Notes: a model not told the origin generated them from the sequence alone. A DNA stretch of 64,000 nucleotides from Tamarix chinensis (GCA_030549775.1 CM060175.1:94417470-94481469); one strand, 5' to 3'. Shown: positions 1-11,579, numbered from the stretch's first letter. A program made the numbers and translations.

Positions 1-1
1 T

Positions 2-3000
2 AGGGATAGCAGTGATGAAGAAGGAAAGAGAGGACCTACGATTATAAGAATTATCATAGACATGAGGAATAGAGGAGAAGTAGTTGAGTTGGGATGGAAT
101 ACTTACAATCTTCCCATCGGCCCTTACGCAAATATGTTCTTGACCTACATTTCACTTGTGACCCATAACCGTGTTCCTATCTCCTATAATAATTGGAAGC
201 AGGTTCCACAGGGTCATAAGGAGCATATTTGGCAGGAAATCACGGTAAATATGTTATTTTATGTAATTATTTTTGTATGTCAAATGTTATTAATTTTATT
301 ACATTAACATCGGTATATATCTACATGTCTTATTTTGCAGAGAGTGTTCAATGTCCCAGAGAGTAGGAAGAAATGGCTTCTTAGACATTGTGGGGAGCGT
401 CTAAGAACCTTTAGGTCATATTTAGCTCGTAGAAAAATGTATAGAAAGAGGGATGGTTCTCTACGAAAGAACCCACCCAAACGATATGGTTTCATCGATC
501 AAGAAAGTTGGAACCAATTCATTGCTTATCGTCTTACGGGGGATTTTAAGGTACTTGTTAGATAACAATTAAACTTTTTGTATCAATCCCAGTATTATGC
601 TTAATATTGAAATAACCATGTCATTATGTTTTGGCTTGTCACATAGGAAAAAAGTACCCAAAATAAAGAGATTGCCAAGCAAAATAAATACCGGCATAAT
701 ATAGCTCGTAAAGGCTATGTGGGCCTTGAAGAGGAGTTGGTATGCATTTTGTGATTATCTATTTACATGTAAATGTTGAATTTTATAATAATATTCTTAA
801 TTAAGAATATTTTTTGATTTGTAGCTCCTAGCCCAAGACTTGGACCCATGTACCTCGTCCATCAATATTGGTACATTATGGAAGAAGGCTAGAGCAACAA
901 GAGATGGATATGTTAATGAATATGTTGATGTTATAGCCAAAAAAATTATAAGTTTGTAGATATCTAGAACCCTACTTAGTTTTATTTTAGAAAACTATTA
1001 TATTATGCTTATTCCTATAAGTTAAATTTACAGGACGAACTTGAAACGTCAAAAGGTGAGGAGGTGGACCAATATAGCATTGTGTCCCAGGCTACAGGAA
1101 TTGTAGAACACCTTGGAAGACACAGGGGCCTTGGATTGGGTGTTACGAGAACGAGCATATGTGGTCGATCTCGTGGTTCTTGTAGCACTAATGAGCAAGT
1201 CGCCATCCTCACCCAAAAATTGAACGTGGCATTTGAACGGATGGCAACAATGGAGCAAGAGTTGTCATTTATTAAATCTCAAGGGTATAAGCCATCCAAT
1301 TCAGTAAACCATTATCAGCTTCACATACCTAATGTAAATAGGATCAGAGATAGTTGTGAAGCTGATGCATTTCTTTCTACTCTTCCTGAGGTAAGCATTA
1401 CAAACTATGAATTGTTATTAAATGTATTCGGTGTAATAAATTATTAATAATGTGTAATATTTTTGTTTAGGGTTTGCATAAATGTGACTTATTAGCGAAT
1501 GACCTTTCAACAATTTTGGCGAAAGGAAGGGTCCGCATTAGTCACAGTACCGAAACACAGACAATCCACGGGTACAATTTAGCCCTAAATACAAGGCCGG
1601 TGAGTATTGACACTCTAATCATTGGCAGTGCACACTTGCCTTGTTATAAAGAGGGCGATGAGGCAACCACAGTACTAGAAGCTCATGGAAGCTTCGTGGC
1701 TTGGCCTACGGATCAAATACGTCTCACTACTGAAGAGGTATTGACATTTGACATCTTCATTAGACCTTGTTTGGTAGTTACACTATATATACCTTTTTCA
1801 TATATATATTTATATGCTCAATATATAGTTTGTTTAATATTATCAATTAAGGAATCAAAAAAGGAATAAAAAAAGAAGACCGCTTCTGCTAGTAAAACCA
1901 AGAGAGGTACTAGCAGAACGAGCAACACAAAACAGGGTGCTGCTAAAGGAAAGAGAGCTAAATTTGAAAAATCAATTGCCCCACAAAAGATTCCTTCTTC
2001 AGATCAGCAAAGCCAACCTCCACCAGCATTAGCTATATTATATTTTTATGCCCAAAACTACCTCAAGGACAATTATATTTTCATTGATTGTCTTCCTGAG
2101 TATGTTGGGAGGGACGATGCTACTTACATGGTATCGACGGCTGACATAAGTGACATTTATAATTAAGAATGGATGTCAACCATAAGTGTCGTCGTCTATG
2201 TCACGTAAGTATTATTTCATTTTGAGATTTTAGTACTCTTAACTTATACAATTGGAATTTTTATGACCTCTTATATGAGTTATTAGTTATTAACAAATAT
2301 GCATTGTTTTTGTCGTCCATAGGTTGGTAGCTACTCGAGCTGCGATGGAGGGAATGTTGTCCTCTATTATATTTGTGTACCCATACTACATAGCTGACAG
2401 TAGTACAATAAGAGAGGGTAGGAACATAAACTATTTAGCGGATCGCATTTTGATTGAGGGACACAACAAGCTCTATCTCATTCCTCACCTCGCAATTGAA
2501 CATTGGGTTTTGTACGCCGTCCGACCTGATCTTAATAAAGTCTATGTGTTTGATTCCCTTCGAACCTATGACGTGCCTTTTGAAGTTGCTCGTCGTGGTG
2601 GGAAGGAATTTATCGACATGTTAGTATACTTTTTACTTCTTACTTCATTAGCTTATTTATACATATATTCGCCCAGCTTTCATTATTTGAGGTATATATG
2701 CGTACTTACAATATTGTGTATCCAACTCTATTTATTAAGGCACTACGGACAGCGTATCAAAGGAGAGGTGAGAATGGTGTCCCAGACCCAAAGAATGTTC
2801 AATACGAGCCTGTCATAGTAAGTAGGAAGGCAACTATTTCATATTTTATTTTAATTAAAATTAATATGTAATAGTTAGAGAGCTAACTAAATTCATTTGA
2901 CAGTGTCCACAACAGCAAAACGACAAAGATTGTGGATACTATGTATGTAGAGCAATGGATCTAATAGTCCAAAATAGATCGGTCAGCATAGATCCAAGCC

Positions 3001-3214
3001 ATGTATGTTTTCTTTTCAATATTTTTCCATTAATGAATCATGACATATATGTTTGGTACTTGACGTAAGTGTTAACTGTATATTAATCAAAACTTGGGAT
3101 TTGTAGTTTTTCACCGATGATTATGCACAAGGCCACCAATACAATGTTGAAGAAATTGATGAAGTGAGAGAGCAAGGGCCAAGCATGTGCACTCATTCAT
3201 TCGGTATTAGGTAG
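2..3214 (+). pseudogene. CACTA second product: Transposase_24-type region plus Ulp1-type cysteine protease (spliced)
   Basis: Exons inferred from GT-AG borders and an open frame: <2-244, 341-550, 647-739, 825-951, 1034-1390, 1471-1737, about 1852-2204, 2323-2623, 2740-2817, 2904-3002, 3107-3214 (stop TAG 3212-3214). The first four exons give the plant Ptta/En/Spm-type region (starting RGPTII, then HIWQEI, KKWLLRHCGERLRTFRSYL, KYRHNIARKGYVGLEEEL). A Lys/Ser-rich linker follows. The C-terminal part is a Ulp1-like protease with all four catalytic positions: His in EHWVLY (2501-2503), Asp in VFDSL (2552-2554), Gln and Cys in QNDKDCGYYV (2916-2918 and 2931-2933). TAA at 1867-1869 could be avoided by a downstream splice acceptor, but TAA at 2164-2166 (likely from CAA) interrupts the protein. 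I therefore call it a pseudogene. Family knowledge says such proteins ride on plant transposons; the protease target is not known to me. Confidence 0.82.
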
Positions 3215-3522
3215 AGATCTAGCTATATATTCTACATGCATGTTCAGGTTTGTATTTTGTCTATGTCTTTAAGTCTTCTAAGCTAGATTTATGAACATTT
3301 TGTTTTGGGGTGTAGAGCTACCAAGTTGTGGTATGCCTACTAATTTTGATTCTTGAGTATATATGTCCGGTGTATTAACAAGGGATTGATTGAAATTATG
3401 GTGTGATTGCAGATTTGTTATCAATTGATGTTGTTTTACAATGAAGATTTGGTAATTATTTGAACATACAACTGTGTATGTGGGCAGGAACAAAACTGCA
3501 AAAACTAAAAAAAAAACTGGAG

Positions 3523-3880
3523 TTTTAATAACGGTTTTCATTAGAACCATTATTAAAAATGTACATTTAATCTCAAATTTATGCTCGTTTAATACGTATT
3601 AGGGTTTAATAAATGCCTAAATAATGTCAGCAAGTGTAGTTGGATGATGTTTTAACAACGGTTTTCTTATAACCGTTATTAAAACCCTCTTTTTTAACAA
3701 TGATTTTTCTGAAAAACCGTTATTAAAATGCATTTTATGCTCAAATTGGCGGTTTTTTATATTTTTGATAACGGTTATGAACCATTATTAAAGATTTAAT
3801 AACGGGTGTTTTAATAATGGTTGAAAACCGTTATTAAAATTATAAAATAACCGTTATTAAAACTGCTTTTTGGGGTAGTG
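3523..3880. repeat. CACTA-1 subterminal palindromes and right terminal inverted repeat
   Basis: At least four inverted pairs of TTTTAATAACGG / CCGTTATTAAAA occur, for example 3523-3558, 3652-3684, 3767-3792 and 3814-3838, with single copies up to 3866. The outermost bases read AAAACTGCTTTTTGGGGTAG then TG at 3880. In CACTA elements these subterminal motifs are bound by an element-encoded protein. The arms lie only a few bases apart, so each pair could also form a hairpin. Confidence 0.8.
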
Positions 3881-4519
3881 TATATGCTTCATTAAATCTA
3901 TTATTTTATTATCCACTTTCTAAACATGAAAACTTTCCCAAATAGAAAATTCTCCAAAAAAAGTAACTTTCCAAAAATAGAAAGCTCCAACTAGAATAAC
4001 CAAATTTTCAAATCCAACGCAAATCTTTAACCAAAATATTAAAGCTACACGTATATTAAACAATTAAGCTCGATTAAACTAGGTCAAACATTAATATATA
4101 GTGTTAATATAACCACCTGAAGCCCAAGCATTAGTCAAAACCAACATAGCACACAAAAAATTCAATTTTGTAAATTATACGAATTTTTTAGATTCGATCA
4201 ATACTTAGTATAACCTCATACATTTTTCATACATAACTCAAAATGAAACTACAATAATTTTTATGAAAACTAGACTTATGGGGCTTCAATTTGATATGCA
4301 ATATGATGGGTAAAATCTCATTATTGAATTCTGTGTGATTTTTGTAAAATAGTACAAAGTTGCAGCTATTTCAAATCTACCACAAATTGAACATAAAACC
4401 ATAAATTCTTAGGCTAATCATATTACATATCATAATGCATAAAATATAGTCATAAGAAGGTGTAAAGTTATATAATAAATAAAAATATATAATTTATCGA
4501 CATCATATTCCACACACAC

Positions 4520-4522
<3 letters not shown>

Positions 4523-4575
<53 letters not shown>
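4523..4575. repeat. (AT)n microsatellite
   Basis: About 26 uninterrupted AT dinucleotides, preceded by a short CA run at 4511-4520. The minus-strand open frame across it (alternating Ile and Tyr) is an artefact of the repeat. Confidence 0.97.
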
Positions 4576-4577
<2 letters not shown>

Positions 4578-4747
4578 TTAAATAAAATAATGTTACAGAA
4601 TGTAAAATCTTTATAAATAGAATATAAGGTCTTCAAGTATAAAGAATGATCCTATGGCACTAAAATAACCTCAGAAGTTGATGATCTTGAAAGAATCATT
4701 ATTCCTTGAACTCACACAAAGAAGAAGACGATAAAAAATTAGATCTT

Positions 4748-4850
4748 GAATCTATAATCTTGAAGATGGTTTAATATTTTGATGAATCAATTGAAGGTCT
4801 TGATGAATTAATTGAAGATCTTGATGAATTGGTTGAAGATCTTGAAAAAA
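4748..4850. repeat. short imperfect tandem repeat, about 24-bp unit
   Basis: Three to four imperfect units built on CTTGATGAATTAATTGAAGAT occur side by side. There is no sign of coding function. Confidence 0.7.
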
Positions 4851-5797
4851 ATTAGTGGGAGGTATAAAACAAAAGCCACGGCACTAGAAGAGAAATAAAA
4901 ATTAAGCTTTGGCTTTTAAGGATTGGTATGGGCTTGTATGGGCTTTTGGAATAGAAAGATATAATAAAATTGCACAAGTAAATTATCGCCGATGTTGATA
5001 GATATTTTTCACTAATTTTTGTTTAGATATTGGAAAAAATCAAAAGACAAAAGTTGTAGATAATGAATTTATCTTTCTAAATAAAAATAATCATCTAATT
5101 TTGTAATTTTATGAAAAAGTTATAGCCAATTTACTTTATGTTGGTCTGTTTATCTATAGATTAACACAAACGAGATAAAGAAATATAAGTCATATAATAT
5201 CATGTAAGATAATTACTAGATACTAATTAAAGAAACTAAGAAATAAATAAAAATATTAAAATTTATCATATATAACAATAAAAATGTATCTCTCTTCAAA
5301 ATATTCTCTTTTTTCCCAAAAAAAATTGTTTATGAAATTCTCTTTTTGCCATTTTGCTATTTTATACAAAACAAGGGTTTAAAATAGTCTTTTAAGTTGT
5401 AGAAAAAGTCCAAACACTAATATTCATTCTTTAAATTTTTCAACCATTGATAACATAAAAATAACTATTTTCTAAAAATAGTAATTTTCGGTTTACCAAA
5501 AGTATCATGAAAATAGTAGTTTTTTTAAAAAATATATATAAAATTAAAAAGATAGTTTTTCTTTAACATTAAAGTGAATTAAAAGTATAAATATAATAAT
5601 TTCATTTTTGAATATGAGGTATTAAATCCTCATAAAAATTTAAACAATGATCACTAAAACAATACATTAAAAGATTTAAAGTTATAGGATATTACACGCT
5701 TGTACTCGAATATTTTTGGGATGTTTTGTGGAATTCAAATTGTTGCATGAAATAGGGTAGTAGGATCCTAAAAATAAGAAGTTGTGATACCAAGTAC

Positions 5798-6025
5798 TTG
5801 GATGTTGTTATTGAGTTACTTGAATCCTGTTATTATTGCCGCCATTTTTCGAAGGCAGTCAAAGATGAATCATGGTGTATGTTTTTAGCTATTAATGACA
5901 CAACACATATTTTAGTGATCAATGATAAGTCAGAAATATTGAGAAATCGATTGCCAATTAGAGTACAAGGTAGTGTATATATACATAGACAATTTGGAGG
6001 AAGTAACAATTACATTGCCTCATAG
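5798..6025 (+). other. unrecognised 75-codon open frame
   Basis: An open frame with a fairly protein-like composition (Cys, Trp and charged residues in the first 30 codons) but no family I recognise. It sits between AT-rich DNA and the SINE-like stretch, and no splice partners were found. It may be a scrap of a transposon protein or chance; treat as unproven. Confidence 0.2.
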
Positions 6026-6034
6026 GGATCTTCC

Positions 6035-6590
6035 ATAGACCTAGCGGTTAAGATTTGGTTTTGTTGCATGGAAGGTCCTGAATTTGATTGTTCATGGGTG
6101 ATTTCAAAATCAGTTGAGGATAACGCTATTACTTAGTTAGGATGTAGAAGTAAGAGACTGAGGAGGGAGATTTATCAAGCAACTTTCTTAGCAATTATAA
6201 AAACCATTTGAAAATTTAGGAATAAAATTGTGTTTGATAGTCATAAAGTTTGCAGTAGATAGATACTTATACTTATCAAACTGAGAATTAGTTTTTGAAT
6301 CAAAAATAGAAAAAGTAGTTCCCCTACAAATTTGATGTATCTAAATTCTTTTAAGATATAAGTCTTTTTTTTTCCTTTTATTTCCTGTGTGTGGGGAGTT
6401 CACTGTAGTTTTGTGGACTTTATTTGTTTTTGTTAGAATTTTAAGTACTTTTGTGCACTTTCACCTATAAAAAAAAAGGTCCTGAATTTGATCCCCACCT
6501 GGTACATCGGATTTCCCCACTCCTGCTAATTTCCGACACCCCCTCCCCCTTCCCTTTAGTGTACTATAAAATAAAGTTAGGTCTGTCGTC
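6035..6590 (+). repeat. possible decayed tRNA-derived SINE sequence (two B-box-like sites)
   Basis: CCTAGCGGTTAAG (about 6039-6052) resembles a pol III A box. GGTCCTGAATTTGATTG (about 6074-6090) resembles a B box at a plausible spacing. A second stretch at about 6478-6500 (GGTCCTGAATTTGATCCCC) repeats the B-box-like part and is followed by a C-rich segment and a TAGTGTACTATAAAATAAAG-like tail. This could be one disrupted SINE or two truncated ones. Ends and target duplications were not found, so the call is tentative. Confidence 0.3.
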
Positions 6591-6598
6591 TACTTTAA

Positions 6599-6857
6599 GG
6601 TCGTCCACAACGGAGGTGCAAAATTTTTTTTGCACCTGTTGATCCGGCGCAAAGTGTCATATCAACGACGTAATAAAATCAAAAAAGAAGTTCGGGCGCA
6701 GGAAAGTAAACCAGCGCAACAAATTTGATAGAAACAAAACAATCAAAAGATACTGTTACTTTCTGTAAATATTAACTGTTCATGCACGATAAAGTAGATA
6801 AAATACTATGAAAAAATATATTGATTTTTTTTTTTGGCTTCTCCGTTGTGGGTGCTC
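6599..6857. mobile_element. PIF/Harbinger (Tourist)-like MITE, 259 bp
   Basis: Both sides carry the 3-bp target duplication TAA (6596-6598 and 6858-6860), matching the TWA preference of Harbinger elements. The left end reads GGTCGTCCACAACGGAGGTG. The right end, read in reverse complement, is GAGCACCCACAACGGAGAAG, sharing the CCACAACGGAG core. The interior is AT-rich and non-coding. Confidence 0.78.
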
Positions 6858-6898
6858 TAACGAAACAATCCTAGACTTCAATTCATAGCATAACCCGT

Positions 6899-7378
6899 TA
6901 AATATTATTTACTTTATAAAAACAAGGTCTCGTGGAGAAGGTGAGGCCAGAAAAGGAACTACCAATGATTGAAGCCGTAATCGAACAAAACAAGGTCTCG
7001 TGGAGAAGGACTACGATAAAAATTCCCATCGCGTTGAAGAATCTGAGAGCGCCGCGGTGATGAGGCAGTGAAGGGCCAGCGGCATCCGCCAGCATCTACC
7101 TCATGCAACCCATGCCTCACAGCACCATCAAAGGTGGAGATAAAGTGTCGCACATCACAGCGCTTTTTGCTTTGGACGAGAGACGTCCGCTGAGAGAAAA
7201 CGAAATATCGATTTCTGTCGATCAGACCACGTCTGATAATGGAAAAAGTTTGATAATGGCAACCCATAATTGAAGGCGAATATAATAAAATATAGGAAGA
7301 AGGTTGTAAAATGGGGATTGGGATTGGGCACCTCAAAAGACAAAAAAAGGACGGAGGATGCGGATTAGGGAATGACAC
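6899..7378. other. GC-richer block with a 22-bp direct duplication, origin unknown
   Basis: About 480 bp stands out from the AT-rich surroundings. CAAGGTCTCGTGGAGAAGG occurs at about 6923-6942 and again at about 6991-7010, roughly 68 bp apart. Overlapping minus-strand open frames cover 6959-7378, but their translations match no family I know, and their overlap suggests none is real. It may be a captured 5' end of a host gene or a fragment of an unrecognised repeat. Confidence 0.45.
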
Positions 7379-7399
7379 AATTTTCGGCGAAGTTGTGGT

Positions 7400-8000
7400 T
7401 ATTTTGGATAGAATGACTAATTAAGATTTTTTTATAAGTATTTATTTTATTGCCGACCAAAACTTACTTATTGTATTAAATTATATTTACATATTATCGA
7501 TATATAATTTATAAATATATATTATATTAAATCTTGGCTTTAATACTTATATTATTATAATCAATTATAATTGTTTTTACCATTATAGTTGCAATCCTCA
7601 ACTCTTCGTTTATTCTATTATCTTTCATATTTTTTAAATCTCTCTTATAATAAATATAATAAGTATAGATATTATATATATAGAATATGATGAATTGTAT
7701 AGAGAAGGGTATTTATACGTATTAATGAGAATTATAAGTATCATTTTCTTATTTTTATATTATTATATTACCTCTCTTTGAATTTATCAATATTATAACA
7801 TATTATTATTACGATTATATTCTAGTTGGAAAAAAAAATTATACTTTTGTGTTAATCTTGTTCGAGACGTTGGGACATTCCATAAGTAATTACCTATGGA
7901 GTTGGTGTTAAGTTGAATAAGTGCTTAATAAAAGAGTGATTTATCTCCATTAGTTATCATTCTATATAAACATAATTGTTATGTATTACATAAAACTAAC
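7400..8000. other. AT-rich intergenic DNA, nothing recognised
   Basis: Very AT-rich, with no open frame of note, no tRNA-like structure and no clear repeat border. Confidence 0.65.
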
Positions 8001-8008
8001 CTATCCTT

Positions 8009-8254
8009 AGGGTAGTAAATGAGTTGAGCCAGTTCGGTATTCGGCTCAGTTCGGCTCGACTCGTTAAAAGCTCGGTTCGGCTCGTTCGTTTAGTTAAACA
8101 AGCCTAAAAGTGAGGCTCGGTTCATATTTTGGCTTTGGCTCGTGAGCTCGGCTCGGCTCGTTAAAAGCTTGGTTCGGCTCGTTCGTTTAGTTAAACGAGC
8201 CGAACCCAAGCCTAGGGGTATTCGGCTCGGCTCGGCTCGTTTACAGCCCTACGG
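8009..8254. mobile_element. hAT-like MITE, 246 bp, perfect 8-bp target duplication
   Basis: Flanked by exact 8-bp copies of CTATCCTT (8001-8008 and 8255-8262), the length typical of hAT insertions. The left end is AGGGTAGTAAATGAGTTGAG; the right end in reverse complement contains TAGGGCTGTAAACGAGCCGA. The interior repeats a GGCTCG-rich unit twice around two near-palindromes of TCGTTTAGTTAAACGAGCC, near 8085-8105 and 8180-8200. It is non-coding. Confidence 0.88.
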
Positions 8255-8262
8255 CTATCCTT

Positions 8263-8608
8263 TTTGTTTTTTGTGTGAAATCTCAAAATTTGAATGCATA
8301 TAAAAGGTCACATATGTGACATATCTTATAATTAAGCAAATTTCAAGAACATTAATGCTCCTCTTAATTTGAATTGATTAAGTGTATTAAAGAGAATAAA
8401 GCATGCTCTAAAATCACCTCGAAACAATTAAATCTTATTTTTATCTCCACCCTTACTTTAATCTTATGTTAATTGATATTTTTATCGATTTTAATTGTAT
8501 CAATTGGCACTATATAATTTAATTTGATTGTATGTATGATGATTTTTCTTCCACTTGAGAGATGGATGGTGGAAATAATTGACGGTAAAATTACAGTTAA
8601 AAATTACA
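8263..8608. other. short intergenic stretch left of LTR unit B
   Basis: No gene is visible. A 17-bp string AATTACAGTTAAAAATT occurs at about 8590-8606 and again at about 8624-8640, bracketing the presumed head of unit B and blurring its exact start. Confidence 0.5.
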
Positions 8609-9452
8609 CTAATACCTCCAAAAATTACAGTTAAAAATTTTTGTTTAAATAAAACCATACACTAAGACAAGGGGTGCTACCGCCGTGATCAGTACAAGCC
8701 TGGCCTTCGACCAGTCTCGCACCAACCACAAGGCTAGAAATTTCACAAGTCATAAAATTGATTAGGACATAAAATCATAATTATTCAAATAATTCATAAT
8801 TGAAAGGGAAATCAAAGTGTGCAATTAAAGATTCATTACAGAATAGAAAACTAATATAACGTCAAAGCCTCCGAGGAAAAAAATAATATAAATAGCAAGG
8901 TAGGATAAAAACTGGAAAAGATGAGTCTGGACGACATTCGCTCATGGGCCCTATGCCAAGTCTAACAGGTCATCACTCAGCCTGGCTCGACGCATCGAAT
9001 GTGTCATAGGCATCAAACATATCATCTCCTACTTACATCAACTCAGAAGGGGCCACTGCTCGTGGGAATAAGCATCACCCATAAAATAGGTAATCAGTAC
9101 GCTACATACTGAGTAAGGTAACTATATGGATAAAGTCATGCAAGTACAAACAGACAAATAAGGCATATAATACTTAATTCAGGTTTATAACATCATTCGA
9201 GACATAGGCCATTATTTCCTTATCACACATTTCCCAAATTATTTTCCACGTGAGTATAAGGACCCCACTATTATAGCCAGTGGACCGGAAGTCACTCCAG
9301 GATAAAACGCACCTGACCACTATTATATCTGGTGGACCAGAAAATACTCCACAGGACAAAACACATCCGACCACTATTATAGCCAGTGGACCGGATATCA
9401 TTTCAGGGCAAAGCGCACTGACCACTATTATAGCCGATGGACCGAAAATTAT
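8609..9452 (+). mobile_element. LTR unit B, left part (interrupted by unit A)
   Basis: The head is degraded (TAATACCTCC for the family's TGTAAYACCCC), followed by the family landmarks: a GTGCTACCGCC stretch, CGCTACATACTGAGTAAGG (about 9099-9117), then four about 53-bp tandem units each starting CCACTATTATA (9264 onward). It breaks at 9452 at the 5-bp string ATTAT, where unit A begins, and resumes at 13668. No coding potential. The head position is uncertain by about 10 bp. Confidence 0.72.
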
Positions 9453-10162
9453 TGTAACACCCCCAAATTTACTACTAAAAAATTTCGTTTAAGTCGAAAG
9501 GGTTAGCGGAAGCAAATGAATTAAAACCATAAACTTGGGAGTATTACCGCCACACTTAGTACCGGACCGATTCCCTTCTACCGTTCCGATACTAAGTGCT
9601 AAGGCTAAACCAATAAATCGTTAAGTAAGAACCATCAAAACATAAGTGCATAGTCATCATAAATCATTCATGAAAACAAGATGCCAACCACATCTAGATT
9701 ATCGTTTAAAATTACAACTTAAGAGTCCCACTCCAAAATACGAACAAAATACAAATACGATCAAATTAAGATAAAAGAAAATGAGGATAGCAAAAGAGTC
9801 CAACCGGCTCGCTCTCGGCCCCAACCAGGGTAGGCTCAACACTCGGCCCCACCCGATGCCTCATAGGTATCGTAGGCATTGAAAACATGGTCTCCTACCT
9901 GCACAAGGTCAGTTGGGCCCTATGCTCGTGGGAATGAGCAGCACCCATGAAACGGATGATTAGTACGCTACGTACTGAGTAAGGTAACAACGAGCTAAGG
10001 CCAAAACATAGAACACAATATCCAAGTTCAACACAAAGACAACAGACAATAACATGCAAGAAAAGGCCTGTTTTACTTCCTTGGTGCATTATCCTTTTAT
10101 TTTCATTAATGTTAATAAGTCCATTCCACACATTCTTCAATAGTCCATGTGAGTGCGGGAGC

Positions 10163-10480
10163 CCCACTATTATAGCCGGTGGACCGGATGTAAACACACA
10201 GGGCAGAACGCCTCTGACCACTATTCTTACCGGTGGACTAGACTGGTCCCGACTCACATGGTGTTTCGCTGTAAGTACTTAGTATTTTCCCATGGATTAA
10301 CTTATTTACTTGGGTCTGTCGAGCCGAAAACCCCCACTATTATAATCGGTGGACCGGAAGTAAACACACAGGGTAGAACGCCTCTGACCACTATTATAGC
10401 CGATGGACCGGAACGAAACACACAGGGCAGAACGCCTCTGACCACTATTCTTACCGGTGGACCGGACTGGGTTCGGCTCA
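10163..10480 (+). repeat. 53-54-bp tandem repeat array within LTR unit A
   Basis: The units carry CCACTATTATAGCCGGTGGA followed by CCGGA and a GTAAACACACAGGGCAGAAC spacer. Related arrays lie at 9264-9452 and 13759-13840 (unit B) and 52569-52775 (unit D). Each unit holds a short TATAATAG-like string on the minus strand and a CCGGTGGACCGG near-dyad. Confidence 0.88.
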
Positions 10481-11579
10481 ACAGTCTTTCGCTTTACGTG
10501 ATTAATGTCTTATCCGTGTCTTATTGAATCACATTCTTCCCTTGACATGCATGCCCACAATGTTCTACTGTTTTCTTTTCAAGCGGGCCCGTCCCATATG
10601 TTGAGACTCTTGCCCCCCTTTATCACACCCGACATTCTTTCCCATAAGCCTCGAAACCCTAGTTGGACCTATGTGGCCCAACCTCTCCTTACTCGCCTCA
10701 CCATTATTTGTTCCTTGCCCCCACATCTCATGCTTACCAGGTCAAACACAAGGCATCTTACTTTACTCTTCAACCTCACATGCGATCGACAAAACCCTAG
10801 TTGGCCACCTCAAACCCTAGTAGCTTACTTCTTCCACAAGTAATCTCTCCTCTTTATCCCAAGGTCTCTCCTTTCATATGGAAACCCATACCCACCTTTT
10901 GTATAGTGTATTCACACTCTTAACCCATACTCCACCCCTCCTTAATCATCCGCACTTTCGTATTCCCCAAGTATTCACTTTCTTACCGAAACCCTAGTTA
11001 GGCCCCTTATGCACCTCGTACCAACTACGTACTATTTTCACCCCAAGTCTCCAATCACTCCACAACTCTCTCATTCTCTTATTTACACCCAAATTTAACT
11101 TTTCTCACGTAAGAAACACCCCCATGTAAGAGTTAGTCACCTCATGCAAATGCCCCAAGTCACCATGCAGATTTTAAGGCCCCCATGCATGGTTCCCAAC
11201 TTTCGTTTACTTTGGACATTCTTCTCACTTAAAACTTCTCTCATGGATTATGAGGCACTTTGGTCAGCCCCATATCCCCCTTAATGGTCTCAATTCCCAT
11301 TCCCCATCTTATTATTCTTTTAGTCCCATTTCATATCACCGAAACCCTAGCATGCATGTCCTAGAGGGTCGTATCAACACGTCATAAATATCACACATAA
11401 AACATGCCATGCTCATGTCATAGAAAGTACACACGACGTACCTCAAATTCCAAGCTGCGCTACACATGAGACAAGTTATCCATAAATCATATAATACACA
11501 TTAGCATGGTATACACAACAATCAACACATCACATCACACATAGCACAAGGCCATAGCTTCATCCTTACCTAACATGAC

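Larger units (their letters stand above)
1..3880 (+). mobile_element. CACTA-1: right part of a CACTA (En/Spm) DNA transposon
   Basis: The element enters from the left edge and ends at 3880 in GTAGTG, the complement of the canonical CACTAC terminus. Just inside the end are palindromic copies of an AACCGTTATTAAAA motif, the expected subterminal transposase-binding structure. The 3-bp target duplication would be TAT (3881-3883) on this side; the other side is outside the window. It carries a spliced gene of the second CACTA product type, ending at 3214. The main TNP2-like transposase and the left terminus should lie upstream of base 1. Superfamily assignment is firm from the terminus, subterminal repeats and protein together. 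Confidence 0.88.
3881..5797. other. AT-rich intergenic DNA, no gene seen
   Basis: No coding signal on either strand. It holds an (AT)n run at 4523-4575 following a short (CA)n, and a small tandem repeat at about 4748-4850 with a 24-bp unit containing TTGATGAATTAATTGAAGAT. The remainder is simple AT-rich sequence. Confidence 0.7.

Noticed and set aside
4430..4636. Minus-strand open frame with long Ile-Tyr repeat
   Set aside because: It is the translation of the (AT)n microsatellite.
9280..9492. Plus-strand open frame with repeated TTII..GP units
   Set aside because: It is the translation of the 53-bp tandem repeats of LTR unit B and crosses the unit A border.
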